DNA from: Nipponacmea schrenckii | Lineage: Eukaryota; Mollusca; Gastropoda; Lottiidae | Length of the DNA: 64,000 nucleotides | Direction of reading: 5' to 3' | NCBI GenBank assembly: GCA_030562195.1 | Contig: JAUJPP010000006.1 | Coordinates: 4,278,001-4,342,000, forward strand | Shown: positions 10,401 to 21,930 of the stretch, piece by piece | Position numbering within the stretch: the first letter of the stretch is position 1 | Layout: every line of letters begins with the position of its first letter | The notes under the pieces: model-generated | Seen by the model: only the letters and a program-made list of their open reading frames with translations | The model's database searches: none | What the model was told of the DNA's origin: nothing | Translations under genes and position numbers: made by a program

Positions 10401-11676
10401 ACGTGTCAAATCAACACCTGAATCACATAAAATATATCAACTTGTATTACCATTCAAATACAGACATATTGTTTTGCAGCAGCTCCACAACGAGATGGGA
10501 CATCTCGGCACTGAAAAGGTTATGTCACTGATTCACAGTCGGTTTTATTGGCCGAAGATGGCTTCAGAGGTTGATCACTACATCACTCGCCAATGTTCCT
10601 GTGTTAAGTCAAAAGCTCCTACCAAGAAGACAGTAGCGCCTTTACAGCCAATAGAAACTTCGTATCCATTTCAAATGATCTCAATAGATTTCCTACATTT
10701 GGAAACATGTAAAGGAGGATATCAGTACATTTTGCTAGTAGTGGATCATTACACGAGATTTGCGGTAGCTTATCCCACAACCAACAAATCTGGTCGTACA
10801 GCCGCCGATAAGATCTTTAATGATTACGTCTTAAAATTTGGGTATCCGGAAAAGATACATCATGACATGGGAAGAGAGTTTGAAAATGATTTCTTCAGTA
10901 GACTTCAAAAGTACTGTGGTATCAAGCATTCTAGAACGACTCCATACCACCCCGAAGGAAACGGTCAAGTGGAACGACTGAATCGTACTCTTTTGTCAAT
11001 GCTAAGAACACTCCCTGATGATTTCAAGGCTGACTGGAAAAATCATGTTTCCAAAATGATTCACTCGTATAATTGCACAAAGAACGAAGCTACAGGTTAC
11101 TCTCCGCATTTTCTATTATTTGGTCGTCTACCGCGTCTACCAGTTGATCTAATATTTGGTCTAGATGAGTTTGAAAAATATCCAAGTTACAAAGACTATG
11201 TTTCTCGATGGTCTGAGTGTATGCGGGAAGCCTATAGTAAAGCTACCAGTTCTGCAAGAAAAGCCAGTGCCACAGCTAAAACAAGGAGAGATACTCAACC
11301 CCAAAGTGCGGCTCTTTTGCCAGGAGATCGTGTATTAGTCAGAAATCTGAGTGAAAAAGGTGGTCCTGGAAAACTAAGAAGCTATTGGGAAAAGGACGTT
11401 CACATTGTGGTTAGACGTATGAATGAAACATCTCCAGTGTATGAAGTAAAACCTGAAAGTCATCCTGGGAAAATTCGTCGTTTACATCGTAATTTATTGC
11501 TACAATGTAACGAGTTACCAATAGAGGAATCCAAAGATCCTGTCAAGCGAGTTCGTCAAAAGCCAGTTATTTCACCTGCACCTGCCAGTGGATCCGTTCA
11601 ATCTGACAGTTCATCAAATGAGAATTTTATTATTGTTCGTAATGGACGCCATCGTAAGGAATTAAATCCAAGTTAA
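7423..11676 (+). CDS. Pol polyprotein of the gypsy element (MYND finger, protease, RT, RNase H, integrase)
   Basis: The frame is open from 7423; there is no ATG near its start (7495 is GTG), so translation probably arrives by frameshift from gag. Numbered from 7495: a MYND-type zinc finger at about residues 9-47 (CSYCG...CSNC...YCSKDCQ...HKVLC), aspartic protease with DTGA at 108-111, RT with YIDD at 566-569, RNase H with its first Asp in HVDACADG at 734, integrase with an HNEMGH...CSC zinc site, D1065, D1124 and E1160 (D-x35-E), then a [10 protein letters not shown] module typical of the gypsy GPY/F region. All catalytic residues I can place are present. The MYND finger ahead of the protease is unusual. 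A tail-like reading resumes in another frame at 11748-11942, so the C-terminus is shortened by a stop or frameshift. Confidence 0.92.
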   Translation, partial: LSQGYKDQYHPAGKLARVTGEGGLVAQEVETPCCSYCGHKKLLKCCSNCHISLYCSKDCQQLDYGRHKVLCHKINQITSPCIDSKHHYSLKDLKGQVLCVSPGAKSKLLKLISDECYVDCMLNDTAFRVLWDTGAQVSLISKEWLDKNFPNAVVQDIGLLLRNPSEFQLKAANGTEIPFLGWTELRFKLNSCPEMVVPFLVSKVHHMNWPIVGFNVISQYCLSHVTSNDMMSNCFPFLREKHVSQVLNLLKSDNDLCFVNSGHRNLLIPSKSSKVIRTKIRTQSRSDATPLHCLFTPNLNNDNQLQMTEMLVTLGRQNHLKLLITNNSSVDVILPRKSELGVLTTISSLMETVPSENRHVDTSSVTNETKYSGDKTKTDSSLENSWVPPVDLSHLPETQQDEVKELLLKYPDVFSKSDDDIGFAPNLQLDINLKDDIPVKQSYISIPAPLYTEVKDYITNLIAKGFIRKSNSPYSSPLVCVRKKNGDLRLCVDYRKINQKSVVASSPLPRIQDALDGLGGSQYFSLCDQGKAYHQGVMTDRSKPYTAFVTPWGHYSWERIPFGLSGAPAAFQAFMNDCLEGIRDEFCLPYIDDILVYSKTFSEHLHHLSQVFDRLRSSGVKLKPGKCVMFRHEVRYLGHLVTASGYTIDPNDKVAVLALKDRLPQCVGDVRKLLGFISYYRRYIPDFSRRAKPLYNLLTVGSGNQPKKKVKGGQVSSNQKIHWTDEHRKSLDELITFLVSPPVMAYPCFNKPLSLHVDACADGLGAILYQNGEDGKPHVVAYASRTLTPAEKNYHLHSGKLEFIAMKWAIVDRFRDYLYYCPNFIVYSDNSPLSYVMNTPRLDATRLRWISELSDFNFTIKYKPGRLNSDADGLSRMPLDFDQYKSACTQIVDKDILSTLVNSFTLQDDRKLIWCNSVYGDQSDGRNLSGHRVFSKDEIGSEQDKDPGISFVKELVKSGRKPTSAERKSCPVESTRLLHELSSLIIDHDGLLKRVKSTPESHKIYQLVLPFKYRHIVLQQLHNEMGHLGTEKVMSLIHSRFYWPKMASEVDHYITRQCSCVKSKAPTKKTVAPLQPIETSYPFQMISIDFLHLETCKGGYQYILLVVDHYTRFAVAYPTTNKSGRTAADKIFNDYVLKFGYPEKIHHDMGREFENDFFSRLQKYCGIKHSRTTPYHPEGNGQVERLNRTLLSMLRTLPDDFKADWKNHVSKMIHSYNCTKNEATGYSPHFLLFGRLPRLPVDLIFGLDEFEKYPSYKDYVSRWSECMREAYSKATSSARKASATAKTRRDTQPQSAALLPGDRVLVRNLSEKGGPGKLRSYWEKDVHIVVRRMNETSPVYEVKPESHPGKIRRLHRNLLLQCNELPIEESKDPVKRVRQKPVISPAPASGSVQSDSSSNENFIIVRNGRHRKELNPS
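7459..7465 (+). promoter_or_regulatory. Candidate -1 frameshift heptamer between gag and pol
   Basis: Gag codons read CAG GAA AAC TAG. Slipping back one base on G GAA AAC gives GGA AAA CTA GCA, which is exactly the pol frame (open from 7423). A G-rich tract (GGGGAAGGGGG, 7480-7490) follows 14 nt after the heptamer and could act as a stimulator. The heptamer is not the strict XXXYYYZ form, because the P-site would re-pair imperfectly. Confidence 0.5.
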
Positions 11677-11747
11677 ATTAAACCACTAGTTTACCGCCTG
11701 GTACACATCTTGATATTGAAAGTCCCGTTGAAAGTGGAGATGTTGAT

Positions 11748-11942
11748 ATGAGAAATGTGATTGATGTTGCAACTCCAGAAGATTTATCATCGGATGTCGA
11801 TGGAACCTCAGATGGAGAGGGAGCACAATATTCTCGACGTAAATGTCAACCTCCAAAGCGCTTGACTTATGACACTCTTGGTCAGAATGAAAGTAAAGTT
11901 TGGTTTATGCATAACAATAAGCAAAGTCAGTATTATTTTTAG
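11748..11942 (+). pseudogene. Displaced C-terminal tail of Pol
   Basis: This short open frame contains SRRKCQPPKRLTYDTLGQ, resembling the tail motif found at the end of many gypsy Pol proteins ('...R..PP.RLTYD.LG'). It is in a different frame from pol and separated by 71 bp. I read it as the original C-terminus cut off by a frameshift; a separate small protein is less likely. Confidence 0.5.
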
Positions 11943-12380
11943 ATACTTACATGTAATTATTTTGATTACCACTGTATTGGGTTAATATTGTTATTTGAAA
12001 ACATAAATAGTCAAGTATACTCTTATACTTAAATTAACATAATATTAATTGATTAGATTCAGTCTAAGAATATAATTTGTCCAGCTTGATCACCTGGAAC
12101 ATTTATATTTACGGTATCTATAATGTGCCGATTAGTATTAGCGAGTAATGTTAATTATGACATTGAAGTTGGGCCTCAGTATATGCTCTTTAGATAACGC
12201 TAGACCTTAAGGCAGGGTATTTTATGTTTGATTGTGTGAATTTGGCCAGGTAGGCAAAGTGATGTCATTGTAATGTCAATATAACGTATAGGTCCGAGTA
12301 TAATGCGCACCTTTTATTTGTTTTGGTTTAAAATTGGTTTTATGTAAACTTTCCTAATGTCGGGACGACATTTTAGTTTG
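11943..12380. other. Non-coding 3' internal region of the gypsy element
   Basis: No ORF of note lies between pol and the polypurine tract, and no envelope-like gene is present. Confidence 0.6.
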
Positions 12381-12390
12381 TGGGGGAGAA
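12381..12390 (+). other. Polypurine tract
   Basis: TGGGGGAGAA directly precedes the TG of the 3' LTR, the expected position of the plus-strand primer. Confidence 0.75.
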
Positions 12391-13085
12391 TGTGACGATA
12401 AGGAGTAGGACTGTGGATTGGGGGGGGGGGGGTATGTTTTTAAGGGCTTTACAGTTAAAGGGAAGTAACTATGTTGTGGCTTTCTGGGTTTGATGATAAC
12501 CGGAAGTCATAATCAGTTTCTAGTTACTCCACAGTCAAAGAATAAAGCATTGTCCTAAAATTCTTATTCTTCTCCTTCACAGATATTTAGATTATCATTT
12601 GATATAAAATATGTTCAGTTGTTGTCATAAATAGTTTGTTTATCGTTTGCAATTTGAATTGAGAAAGAAACAATTTATTTGTGGGTTTAGCAAAAGAAAA
12701 CCACGTGAGGGAATTGAAATCCATAGTGGCCATGTTGGTGTCTGTGATTTCCATCCATGAAATCGTAAATTCAGTATTCAAGTTATAATCATTTATTAAG
12801 TTCAGCTGTATAATTCTGTAAACTTTGAAATGTTGTATTTGTTCAGAAACTGTTCAATATTTATTTCCATGTTGTGGGAAGTCATAATCAGTTTCTAGTT
12901 ACTCCAAAGTCAAAGAATAAAGCATTGTCCTAAAATTCTTATTCTTCTCCTTCACAGGTGCTGGTAGGCCTAGTTGTTACAGTTTTGGCATTATTTTGCA
13001 GATCCATGAACCACCTTAGCCTTGTCAACACTAAATAACAGTTACCCCTAGTATTTACAAGCCACATGCCCTATTTAGTGTAACA
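12391..13085 (+). repeat. 3' LTR of the gypsy element
   Basis: It matches the 5' LTR along its length, including the internal ~82-bp duplication (about 12505-12586 and 12880-12958). Differences include a longer G run near 12420 and several A/G changes in the first 100 bases (5' LTR has A where this copy has G). Confidence 0.92.
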
Positions 13086-14240
13086 AAGACACTCCTCTTT
13101 AACAAGTAATGACAGTGATCCACTCCTCTTTACCAAGTAATGACAGTGATACACTCCTATTTACCAAGTAATGAGAGTGATACACTCCTCTTTATCAAGT
13201 AATGGCAGTGATACACTATTTTTCAAGTAATGACAGTGATACACTCCTATTTATCAAGTAATGACGGTGATACACTCCTATATATCAAGTAATGACGGTG
13301 ATACACTCCTATGTTCAAGCAGTGGTGGTGATACACGCCTATGTATCAAGTAATGACGGTGATACACCCCTCGTTACCAAGTAATGGCACTGATACACCC
13401 CTCTTTACCAAGTAATGGCAGTGATACACTCTTCTTTACCAAGTAATGACAGTGATACACTCCTCTTTATCAAGTAATGGTAGTGATACATTATTTTTCA
13501 AGTAATGATAGTGATACACTCCTATTTACCAAGTAATGACGGTGATACACTCCTATATATCAAGTAATGACGGTGATACACTCCTATGTTCAAGCAGTGG
13601 TGGTGATACACGCCTATGTATCAAGTAATGACGGTGATACACCCCTCGTTACCAAGTAATGGCAGTGATACACCCCTCTTTACCAAGTAATGGCAGTGAT
13701 ACACTCTTCTTTACCGATAATGACAGTGATACACTCCTCTTTATCAAGTAATGGTAGTGATACATTATTTTTCAAGTAATGATACACTCCTATTTACCAA
13801 GTAATGACGGTGATACACTCCTAATTATCAAGTAATGACGGTGATACACTCCTATTTATCAAGTAATCGTGGTGATATACGCCTATTTATCAAGGAATGA
13901 CGGTGATACACCCCTATATATCAAGCAATGACAGTGATACACTCCTATTTAACAAGTAATGACATTGATACACCATATTTTTCAAGCATATTTTTCAACT
14001 TATATTTACCAACCAATAACAAAAGATTTAGTTGTAATTTTTTTTTTATTTGTACAAGCTATGACGTTGATTAACTCGTTCGTATATCAAGTAATTATGA
14101 AGATACATCTCTATTTATCAAGCTATGTTGAACATTTGCTTTATAAAGCTATGAATATGATGCACTCCTTTCTATTTACCAATGTCAATGTAACACTCAT
14201 CCGAATCAAGAATGGCGATGATACGCTCGTCTTGGTCAAG
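13086..14240. repeat. 30-31-bp tandem array
   Basis: Units of the type 'caagtaatgacagtgata' + 'cactcctctttac' repeat about 30 times, directly from the right edge of the 3' LTR, and decay beyond about 13960. A higher-order block recurs: the run containing 'gttcaagcagtggtggtgat' and 'acgcctatgtatcaag' appears near 13312 and again near 13587, about 275 bp apart. A few AT-rich open frames at the decayed end are not genes. Confidence 0.93.
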
Positions 14241-14401
14241 CAGTAGACCTTACCTGATAAAATCGTCTGACTGATATTTATCAAGCTATGACAAACATAC
14301 ACTTGTTTTGATTTGAAATGATTTTTCAATCACGATGAAATATTAATTATTGTAAAACTAAAAGATTCACAAGCTAACTAAATTCATTTTAATCATTTCA
14401 G

Positions 14402-17400
14402 GAATTCGTGTAAACTTCCGAGGAAAGGCTTATGTTCATTGGACAGACCAGAATATGAGAGGTCCCGGGGAAAGTCGATATCGAGAGATACGTCATCATA
14501 CAGCGACAGAGGAATATTTTGATATTTCAAATACACTGCTTTCTAAAGGTGAGTATAGTAACTGGCGTACAGTACAAGTAAGAAAATTTTTATGTAAGAC
14601 TCTCTGTATCTCTAGTTAATAGTTTTTCTCATAAGATTCTTTTCGTAGGCTACTAGAGAAGTATGGTTTGCCAACATTACCGAGACCAAAATGTGTCTCA
14701 CCTAAGACAAGCTTCTCTGGTAATGGTGAGATTTGAGCTGTGTAGCAAATAACAGCAAAAATCAAATTTGATTAGTCATCTTTCATTCTCATTTGGTGTG
14801 GTTTATTAAAAGATTTTATAATATTTCAAATACTGTGCCATACTAAAATATTCGCCTCTTTGATCCTCTGCTTATCAATAATCAGCAGACGTCAACATTC
14901 AATAACTATTCCAATAAACCAGTCCTTATGTTTACCGTCATTTCAATCGATTTCATTAAAATTGAACCAGACGTTAGCAGAGACAACAATATGTGGATAT
15001 TTATAGGACAGCAGATTGTTTTCTGCATTTTGAGGTCGAGGGAACCTTATTTAGCATATTTATAAAATATCTATTGTGTACCTAATCAGACAGAGGAATA
15101 ACGCTTACTTACTGAATGAAACATAGATTACAGAAATATTCCATTCTTATCCGGTATCCCATGTGATGAGACTAATACATGTTGATTCCCTGCTCTAATT
15201 TCCGGCAAGATTCTGCAAACCGTTAGATTATATAATGTATCTCCCCTCGTTTTTACTTGTTACTTGATACAATCGCTCAATTGTTTGAAATGATTCGCCT
15301 TCAATGATCAGTTTCCCGCCAGATTCTATAGCTCTTGGTAGCTATTTTGATCCGAATAGTTCCCAGGAGAAGACACATAATAATGACTACTTTAGTAAGC
15401 ATGCTGGTTAAGTTTTCATCGGAGGCAGGAATTGAATTTCACGATGAATCAAGCTAAACTCTTTTATTGAGAACAATCCTTGATTTTTCATAGGCCAACT
15501 TTACAGATAAACATTCGGTAAGACCAAATTTCTAAAAATAATTCGATAAATTTTCTAGTGCTCACAAAAAGTGAACTGTTTTCGGTTTACCACAGCTGTA
15601 GTTATGTGTATTGATACTTCGACCCCACACACCCGTAGTTGACCGCAAGTAGAGAGGAACCTCGCTTGCCATATTTACAATTGCCACCTTTATACAAATA
15701 GTTTCCCCATTCATAACGAAGAAATAAGAATTACGTATTCCGTAAGCCACATGATACCAAATTGAGTAGATTTTAAAGAGTGAAGTTAATTGGTCTAGTG
15801 ATAGAGAACATTCTACAATCTCATTTCATTCTCTATTTCATTCAATTAGAACTATTAATAGGAAATATATATTGACTGGTCCAATCCAACTTACTCTAGA
15901 TGTTCTTTGTACGTCAGACTACGCTGTCATAAAACAGTAATGAAACTGAAAGAAGTGTCTCAAGGGGGTCGACTTAAAGGTACCTTATTTAAAGTATTCG
16001 CCAATTCTCGAGAGTTTCTGTGAAGCTAAATCTGTTCCCTAGCAGAACTTTCACGGTGGAGCATGGTTTAAATATTAGTATAATCTAGAATATACATAAC
16101 TTACTTTATAGAATCCAAGGGAATTTATCAAATAACAAAATGATTTTCAAGAAGTTCCAATAAAACAGCTATACGGAAGTATAAGTGTTTCTTATTGGTC
16201 AATTCATCGATTTTTTATGATTGTTTGTATTTTACGTATAATAATTGGTCTCGCTAGTGTCTGTATCTGCAGAAGGCATTAACTTTTTATAAACTAGTTT
16301 AACGAATGGTTTCACATTGGTCATTTGCCCTCAGCTCAGTAATATAGAAGAATACATATATTATGAGTCACTGCCAAAAAAATATCAAAATAATACAATC
16401 AATCATAAAATAGGCTTGGCAATAAAATATGTTAAGAAGAAACACCATTTTGTGGTGTGTAAATGTGTGTTTTATCTATAAAATCTGTTCAAATCATTAA
16501 CATATTAGCCTACATACTTATATAGCTTTTAAATTATGTGGAACAAAAATAATTGCGTGTTTTTTCAAAAGCTTTGGTATTTCTGACCCCCGGATTTTAA
16601 ATAATACTACTGTTGTTATGAACAAATCTTGCAGGCACACTGACTTCTCAAATCTTCCCAAAAAACCCTAACAGGAAAAATGAAAACATGAAATGAGAAC
16701 ATCCTACTCTTCTGCACCTAATTAGCTACCAAAAGCCCCATTTAATAAAGCGCCCCGTTCTCGGTCTGGACCAGGCCGCGATAAAATCACAAATGTACCC
16801 CTTTTACGGCAATAAGAAAACGAGAACGAGAACGGTTTCAAATAACAGTTGACTGCTCTCAGACGCGTTCTAATGGAATTCTTCATGAAAGAGATAAATA
16901 TGGATGTCCATGTTACCCGGATAAAAGCAAAAAATGACCCCTGATGAATTCAACAAAATTCACCCGTACCGTTCTGAGATAAAAAAAAAAAAAAAAAAAA
17001 AAAACCGTAAACGTGTAAACGTGGTTAAAGGCGGCAATGAAGTTAATTTTGCCAGGATAGCACTGTTCTTATTCGATTTCCAACTAAGGTCCTTACGTGC
17101 AAAACGACAAGACAAGTCAGTCCATCCGACCTGCATCACTAACAGAGTTAAACCGGATTGAGAAATGGTTTTATAATGTACAAACTATAATTATATTATG
17201 ATTGTTAAGTTGTATCTTTGATTTAATCCTATCCGAATAACATATTTCAGAACATTAACCAAAAGTTTTGTTTCCAATATTATTAAAAGAATATTATTTC
17301 AGTTTGATGACCGTATATATCGTATATATTCTTCAGATCCAAGCAACAACAACGATAAGAGGACTTTACCAGCTGGTCAATACACCTACCCATTCCAGTT

Positions 17401-20187
17401 TCAGATACCAACTAATACTCCAACATCATTTGAAGGCCAGTACGGTCATATACGGTATTGCGTCAAAGTGATGATAGAAATCCCCCATCGCTGTGATCTG
17501 ACCTGCAAGAAGGTTTTCACTGTGATCCAACCTTTAGACTTAAATAGAGATCCGTCTATGTCTGTAAGTTTTCCATTAAAGACTTTAGAGAGTAGGCTAA
17601 CCAAGCTTTGTTTTTTTCTTCTCGAAAGTAGGACCTAACACTAAATTTAAAGGGATAATGGGTCTGAGAAAGAACATAAAATTTGAAAATTTTAAACTTG
17701 GCCAATAAGAGCTCTATTCATCAGTAAATATACCTGCTGCCATATATAAAATTAAAAAAATACCCAAAAAACTAAGTAATTATCCATAAAGATGGATTTT
17801 GATTATAGAGAAAAGCTTGATGAATTGATTAAGCGTTTTTCAAAAATGACTTAATTTTGTGAGCTTTCCAGATTTTAACGGATTCTGTTACTCTATAACA
17901 CCAGGGAAGTTCACTAATGAATATATACATGTACTCATAATGACCATTCATGAGAACAAAATTTTTATGTTCATGCTAAGACGCAGTATCCTTTTAAGTT
18001 GATTTACGCACTTCCACTTGGAAAACTCACGTCGGTATGTAAAATCCATTGGCCGGCATGAAGGACTTTCTATACAACCAACAAAACCATTTGTAAAGCA
18101 TTGTGTTTCGTGTTACTACTCTATAAAATCACAAAATGACCTTTTTGACCCATTAATTTTGTAGGTTCCATTTCGAACTCAGAAACAAAAAAAGTTGTGT
18201 TGTTTATGCTGTCTATCAGGACCAGTTAGTGCAACACTAAGTTTAAATCAGAAGGGTTATGTACCAGGGGAGACGATCCATGTCGATGCTGAAGTAATGA
18301 ATAATTCCAGAAGAAAAATGGCATCATCGTCTCTGGAGTTTAAAATGGTGAGAAAATGTGATTACATGCAGGATTTTTGGGCAATCACGTGGTCGTCTTT
18401 ATTACTGTGCTATTTAACCAGTTCTCTACCGTTTGTAGTTGATTAAGAGTCGTGAAATCATAGGGAAGGAATACACATTTAATCAACATGTATTGAAGAT
18501 TCACAAAAAGTTTGCTTTCCTCTATATGCAAGACTATACAGGGAGAGCTTTTGGATCAACCAACTACAGACCGTTGCTTCATCTGGATTAAATATCCAAT
18601 ATGATTCGCAGATTATACCATTTGTAACACAGTTTAACAGTACTTCGTGCCAAGCTTCTTGGGTTGTTAAACGCTATTATTCCGAGTTGCAAAATAGATT
18701 CCAACTATCTTTTATATAAAAAAAAAATGGTCATAGCCTACTCAAAAAAAAATAGAAACCTTAGTGATAACCTTGTCCGTGGTAGACTTGATCCAAATAA
18801 CTATATCGTATTGATTGTCATATTAACTATAATCATTACACTTGATTTCAGTGCAATTACCTAGTACCTTTTTTAAAACGTTTACTTTTCGAGAGGTCCG
18901 GCTAGCATTTTGTTTTGCTTTAATGACCATTAATTGATAAATTTTTCATTTTTAGTGAAAGAGGTAAAGAAATTAGCATTGGTATATATCATATTTTAAT
19001 AATAATGATGTAATTTAATGATTTTTTATGACTTTAAGGTCTATGTTAGAAGTAATTTTACATTTAAAATATTAACAATTGACTTTTTAATAATAGTGAA
19101 CTCAACTTTAACCCTGTGCCTGCGCCTTCTGTTGAATTGTAACTTGTTTCGTTTCAACCACCCTAATCTCTATATGTAGAAATAGTAGTAGTCTATCATT
19201 TTATTTTTAGACAACCACGTTCTACACCAAGACGGAGACCCGTTCTATAACACAACAGATAATGAAACGAAAACGTGGTCAAATTCCATCTGGTTCATCA
19301 GACACTTGGGAAGGAGAACCACTTGTTATCCCTCCTTTACCCACATCACATCTTATGGGTTGTGGTATAATTGATGTTAAATATATGATAGTGGTAAGTA
19401 TCAAAGAAACTACTCCGGCTACATAATAGGCCTACTTGTATGTCAAGATGTCTTAGATTTGTACCAAATTGTAAATATCACTAATCTTGTCCTTTACCGA
19501 TTTGCATGCATATTATCTAAAAATCCGACAAGAGCCTTTCTTAATAAGATTAATTTATATTAGCGTCATAAAAGATCGTGATATATTTTTTATATACAGC
19601 TTCGTATAGAACCGGTTGGTCCAGCGTTCGACCATGCCGTACAGGCAGAGATCTTTGTCGGAACAGTGCCTTTACCTTCATCAACACAACGACATCTGGC
19701 AATGGCTAATGATTATCAGGGGAGACAATCATATCACAATTCTAATGGGGCTGGAGCAGATCAACTCTATCATCCAAACACATATCTACGTAAGTCTATG
19801 TTTCTGCCTCTTTCAAATGTAGATTGCAGGTTTCCACTTGACAAAATATTTTTAGTCCTGGAAGTCAGAGAGAACCAACCACCATTGCATTACGCCTAGG
19901 CTATAGTTTTGATTTCTAATTTCTCTGTAAGAAGGAACGAACTTTCTCCATGTACAGTGTACTTTAACATAATAACCGTGACTCTTTAGATCAAGTTTTT
20001 CGGCCTCCTAATTCTAGAAAATTACTTCTAAATTTCAGCGCCACTTCGATTTGCCAGATATCCATTCTATACGTCTTGTATTAGAGAACAGGATGAAAAC
20101 AGAAACAAGGGAGATAATTCATACACTCCAACCTACATGTATTTTTTATGGAATGAGGAACATAATAGGTGCAATTTTCCAACGTAG
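14402..20187 (+). CDS. Arrestin domain-containing protein (ARRDC-like), 5' exon missing
   Basis: Six exons: 14402-14548, 17337-17563, 18165-18347, 19211-19393, 19600-19789, 20039-20187, all with AG/GT borders and matching phases, give 359 residues and a TAG stop. The N-terminal arrestin fold begins in mid-strand (GIRVNFRGKAYVHWT), then EEYFDISNTLL, LPAGQYTYPFQFQIP, and GHIRYCVKVMIEIP with FTVIQPLDLN closing the first lobe. The C-lobe has SATLSLNQKGYVPGETI and ends YTPTYMYFL, as in the alpha-arrestin family. These proteins are trafficking adaptors that link receptors to ubiquitin ligases. No PPxY WW-binding motif is visible in the tail, unlike vertebrate ARRDC1-4, so ligase recruitment may differ. 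The first exon (start codon, first strand) is not recognised between 1 and 14400; it is probably upstream, leaving a >14-kb first intron that holds the gypsy and PLE copies. Confidence 0.9.
14549..17336 (+). other. ARRDC intron, mostly unique AT-rich sequence
   Basis: No gene is seen. A 25-base A tract lies near 16981-17003, and the segment 16690-16740 is related in reverse to the start of the window. Confidence 0.5.
18565..18800 (+). pseudogene. PLE remnant: C-terminal tail of the polymerase, in an ARRDC intron
   Basis: The reading SSGLNIQYDS...IIPFVTQFNSTS, then after a stop/frameshift near the A run at 18720 KKMVIAYSKK.NRNLSDNLV, lines up with the end of copy B ORF2 (GLNIHHS...FVVPFNTTS... 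and KMIVAYSKNQNLNDNLV). It is a third, short PLE copy, and it is 5'-truncated as target-primed copies often are. It sits in the intron between exons 18165-18347 and 19211-19393. Confidence 0.7.
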
Positions 20188-20615
20188 TTAAATGTTTTGT
20201 TATGATGGTATGAATATGGCAAACTGATCTGTATTAAGACTAAGGCAGGAGATGATCAGGTTTGATAACAATTCAGCATCCTGTAATATTGCAACACGGA
20301 GGGGTCTTCAATTTGTACTAACGAAATCAATATTATGCTTGTTATTTTACATACATGCATTGTACATTCGTATTATTAAATTTACATTTCTAACTATTGG
20401 TACCTATCGACTATTATTGAAAAGGACTGCTAATGCTAATGAACGAAAGGACAAAGACAGTTGACCAAAAGCAGTCCTCTCCAGCTGACGGCTTCTGACG
20501 CCAGAATAGGAAATAAGTTGTATGGCAAAAGTGTCGTTCATCGATGATTAATTAAGCAGTAATATAATAATATTCAATAATATTTTTTATATAATAAATA
20601 TATAAATGAATAAAA
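20188..20615 (+). other. ARRDC 3' UTR (candidate)
   Basis: AATAAA occurs at 20593-20598 and 20610-20615. The convergent deiodinase transcript has a TTTATT (AATAAA on the minus strand) at 20626-20631, so the two 3' ends meet or overlap here. An inverted repeat (AGGACTGCT...AGCAGTCCT) lies at about 20424-20479. Confidence 0.4.
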
Positions 20616-20701
20616 CTAAATTTTTTTTATTTCATTTACAAATATATTTTTTGTGTGAAATATACAATAAAAATCGATAAACAAAATAATGATACTTATA
20701 T

Positions 20702-20781
20702 CATAATATGACATCGTGTACATCCGATTGTAAAGTAATGCTTTTTTCTTTAAAAATCTTCATTAAGACACCATTATTATG
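20702..20781 (-). ncRNA. Candidate SECIS element of the deiodinase mRNA
   Basis: On the minus strand ATGAA (quartet 5' side, ATGA at 20763-20760) and GGAT (3' side, 20725-20722) flank helix GATT/AATC, a small internal loop, AAAG/CTTT, and an apical loop AAAAAAGCATTA with the required A run. Below the quartet, ATGGTGT/ACACGAT and then CATAATA/TATTATG form the basal helix. It lies 232-311 nt after the stop. This is a hand fold. Confidence 0.6.
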
Positions 20782-21012
20782 ACATAAATTCAAATACAAA
20801 TAATATAAGGCTGAAATGTGTGAGCTTGCCTTATCCCGAAAAAACAAATAATTCTATAAAAACAAAATAAAACTACATGAATAATTAAGCATTTGCTGTG
20901 CTGTGCGTGAAGCTGTGCTGTGCTGTGCCTGTATTGCACTAGGTTATTGTTGATTTGAGAAGCTCAGACAAAACTCTATACCCATATGCCTACTGCTTCT
21001 GTTTTACCTTTG

Positions 21013-21930
21013 TCAACAAGATGACTTCTCATTGGATATATCTGTAGCATGAGATGATCCGTTATCGGGAACTGTTTTGGTACAGAAAGACTGTAACCAA
21101 CCCTCCACCTCTTCGATACGATACCCATTTGGTCCCCTTTCTCCTTGATACACAATCACACCGTCTAAAACAATATACAGACGTTCAAACAGACCACCGT
21201 ACTGATGATTAGCCTCGTTTTTCATTGAATCCAAAACTACGGGGCTAAAAACTCCCGCCTTCAACAAACTCTTTGCGGCAAGAACCCGATCACCTAAGTT
21301 TGTGTGAGTTCTGAATTCGTAATTGTTTTCAAATCGCCAGCCATCAACTGAATGAGCCTCTTCAATATAGATTGTGACAAAATCACAATATTCTGCAAAG
21401 TTTCGTACTATCTCGTTGAATTTCCGTAACTTTGCCATAAAAGGTGGTCAGGTACAGCTACCAAAATTCATCACCAATGGGCGACCTGGTTTCATCCAGT
21501 CTAATAAGAGATGCTTCTTTAAACCATCAGATGAATGAACATCGGGATTTGGAGCCATGCCACCAAGCTCTGCTGTCTTCCATACATCAAGATATCTAGA
21601 TTGGAACATTCTCTTCAGGGCTGCCCAAGTACACACACTTTCGCCCCAATCTTCTTCAGAGAATCCAGTCCCTTTCATTACATCACCAGCTTTGGAAATC
21701 ATATATTGCTTTATCGAAAGGCTAAATTTTGACAAAATCATGATAGCTCCAAAAAAGACTATTTCACTGCAGATTTTCAGCAAATTCCACCACTGTTTTA
21801 ATCTCGCCATGGCAATCCTAGTCTCGGGGGAGGTTCTGAAAGTAGAAGTGAAGAATCCCAAAAAACACAATGAACTAATAAATGCAATACATGTAACAAG
21901 ATTTAACGTTATTTTAGAATTGGGGTTCAA
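21013..21930 (-). CDS. Iodothyronine deiodinase, selenoprotein (305 aa, intronless)
   Basis: One continuous minus-strand frame from ATG at 21930 to TGA at 21015-21013, read through a TGA at 21450-21448. The context is NFGSCT-U-PPF, the deiodinase active site, so the UGA encodes selenocysteine (residue 161). Other family marks are an N-terminal membrane anchor (residues about 7-28), a second hydrophobic stretch at about 55-70, and YIEEAH..DGW at 189-198 with the conserved Glu/His. The fold is thioredoxin-like; deiodinases remove iodine from thyroid-hormone-like iodothyronines at membranes. The length is close to vertebrate forms (about 250-310). A single-exon coding region is known for some invertebrate deiodinases. 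Biological substrates in this lineage are uncertain. It converges on the arrestin gene, 825 bp away. Confidence 0.93.
21448..21450 (-). other. Selenocysteine codon (UGA) of the deiodinase
   Basis: TGA in the minus-strand frame between ACC (Thr) and CCA CCT TTT (Pro Pro Phe). The frame stays open on both sides with conserved family residues. Confidence 0.93.

Larger units (their letters stand above)
5455..13085 (+). mobile_element. Near-complete Ty3/gypsy LTR retrotransposon
   Basis: The 7.6-kb element has, in order: a 690-bp 5' LTR, a tRNA-Pro type primer binding site, gag, pol (protease, RT, RNase H, integrase), a purine-rich tract and a 695-bp 3' LTR. The LTRs begin TGTGACG and end GTAACA (TG...CA). 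The protein order RT-RNaseH-integrase places it in Ty3/gypsy. No envelope-like gene is seen between pol and the 3' LTR. The LTRs are very similar with only scattered differences, so insertion is fairly recent. The left flank is a PLE and the right flank a tandem array, with no matching target-site duplication ('gtaca' versus 'aagac'). Confidence 0.93.

Noticed and set aside
13086..14240. CRISPR-like regular repeats (also 30896-31480)
   Set aside because: Units are contiguous without unique spacers, and the genome is eukaryotic; these are minisatellites.
20424..20479. Plus-strand ATGA...AA...TGA hairpin as a SECIS
   Set aside because: Wrong strand for the selenoprotein, helix too short, and the arrestin gene needs none.
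21013..21930. Deiodinase as two separate genes or a nonsense pseudogene
   Set aside because: The UGA is exactly at the Sec position with conserved flanks and a plausible SECIS.
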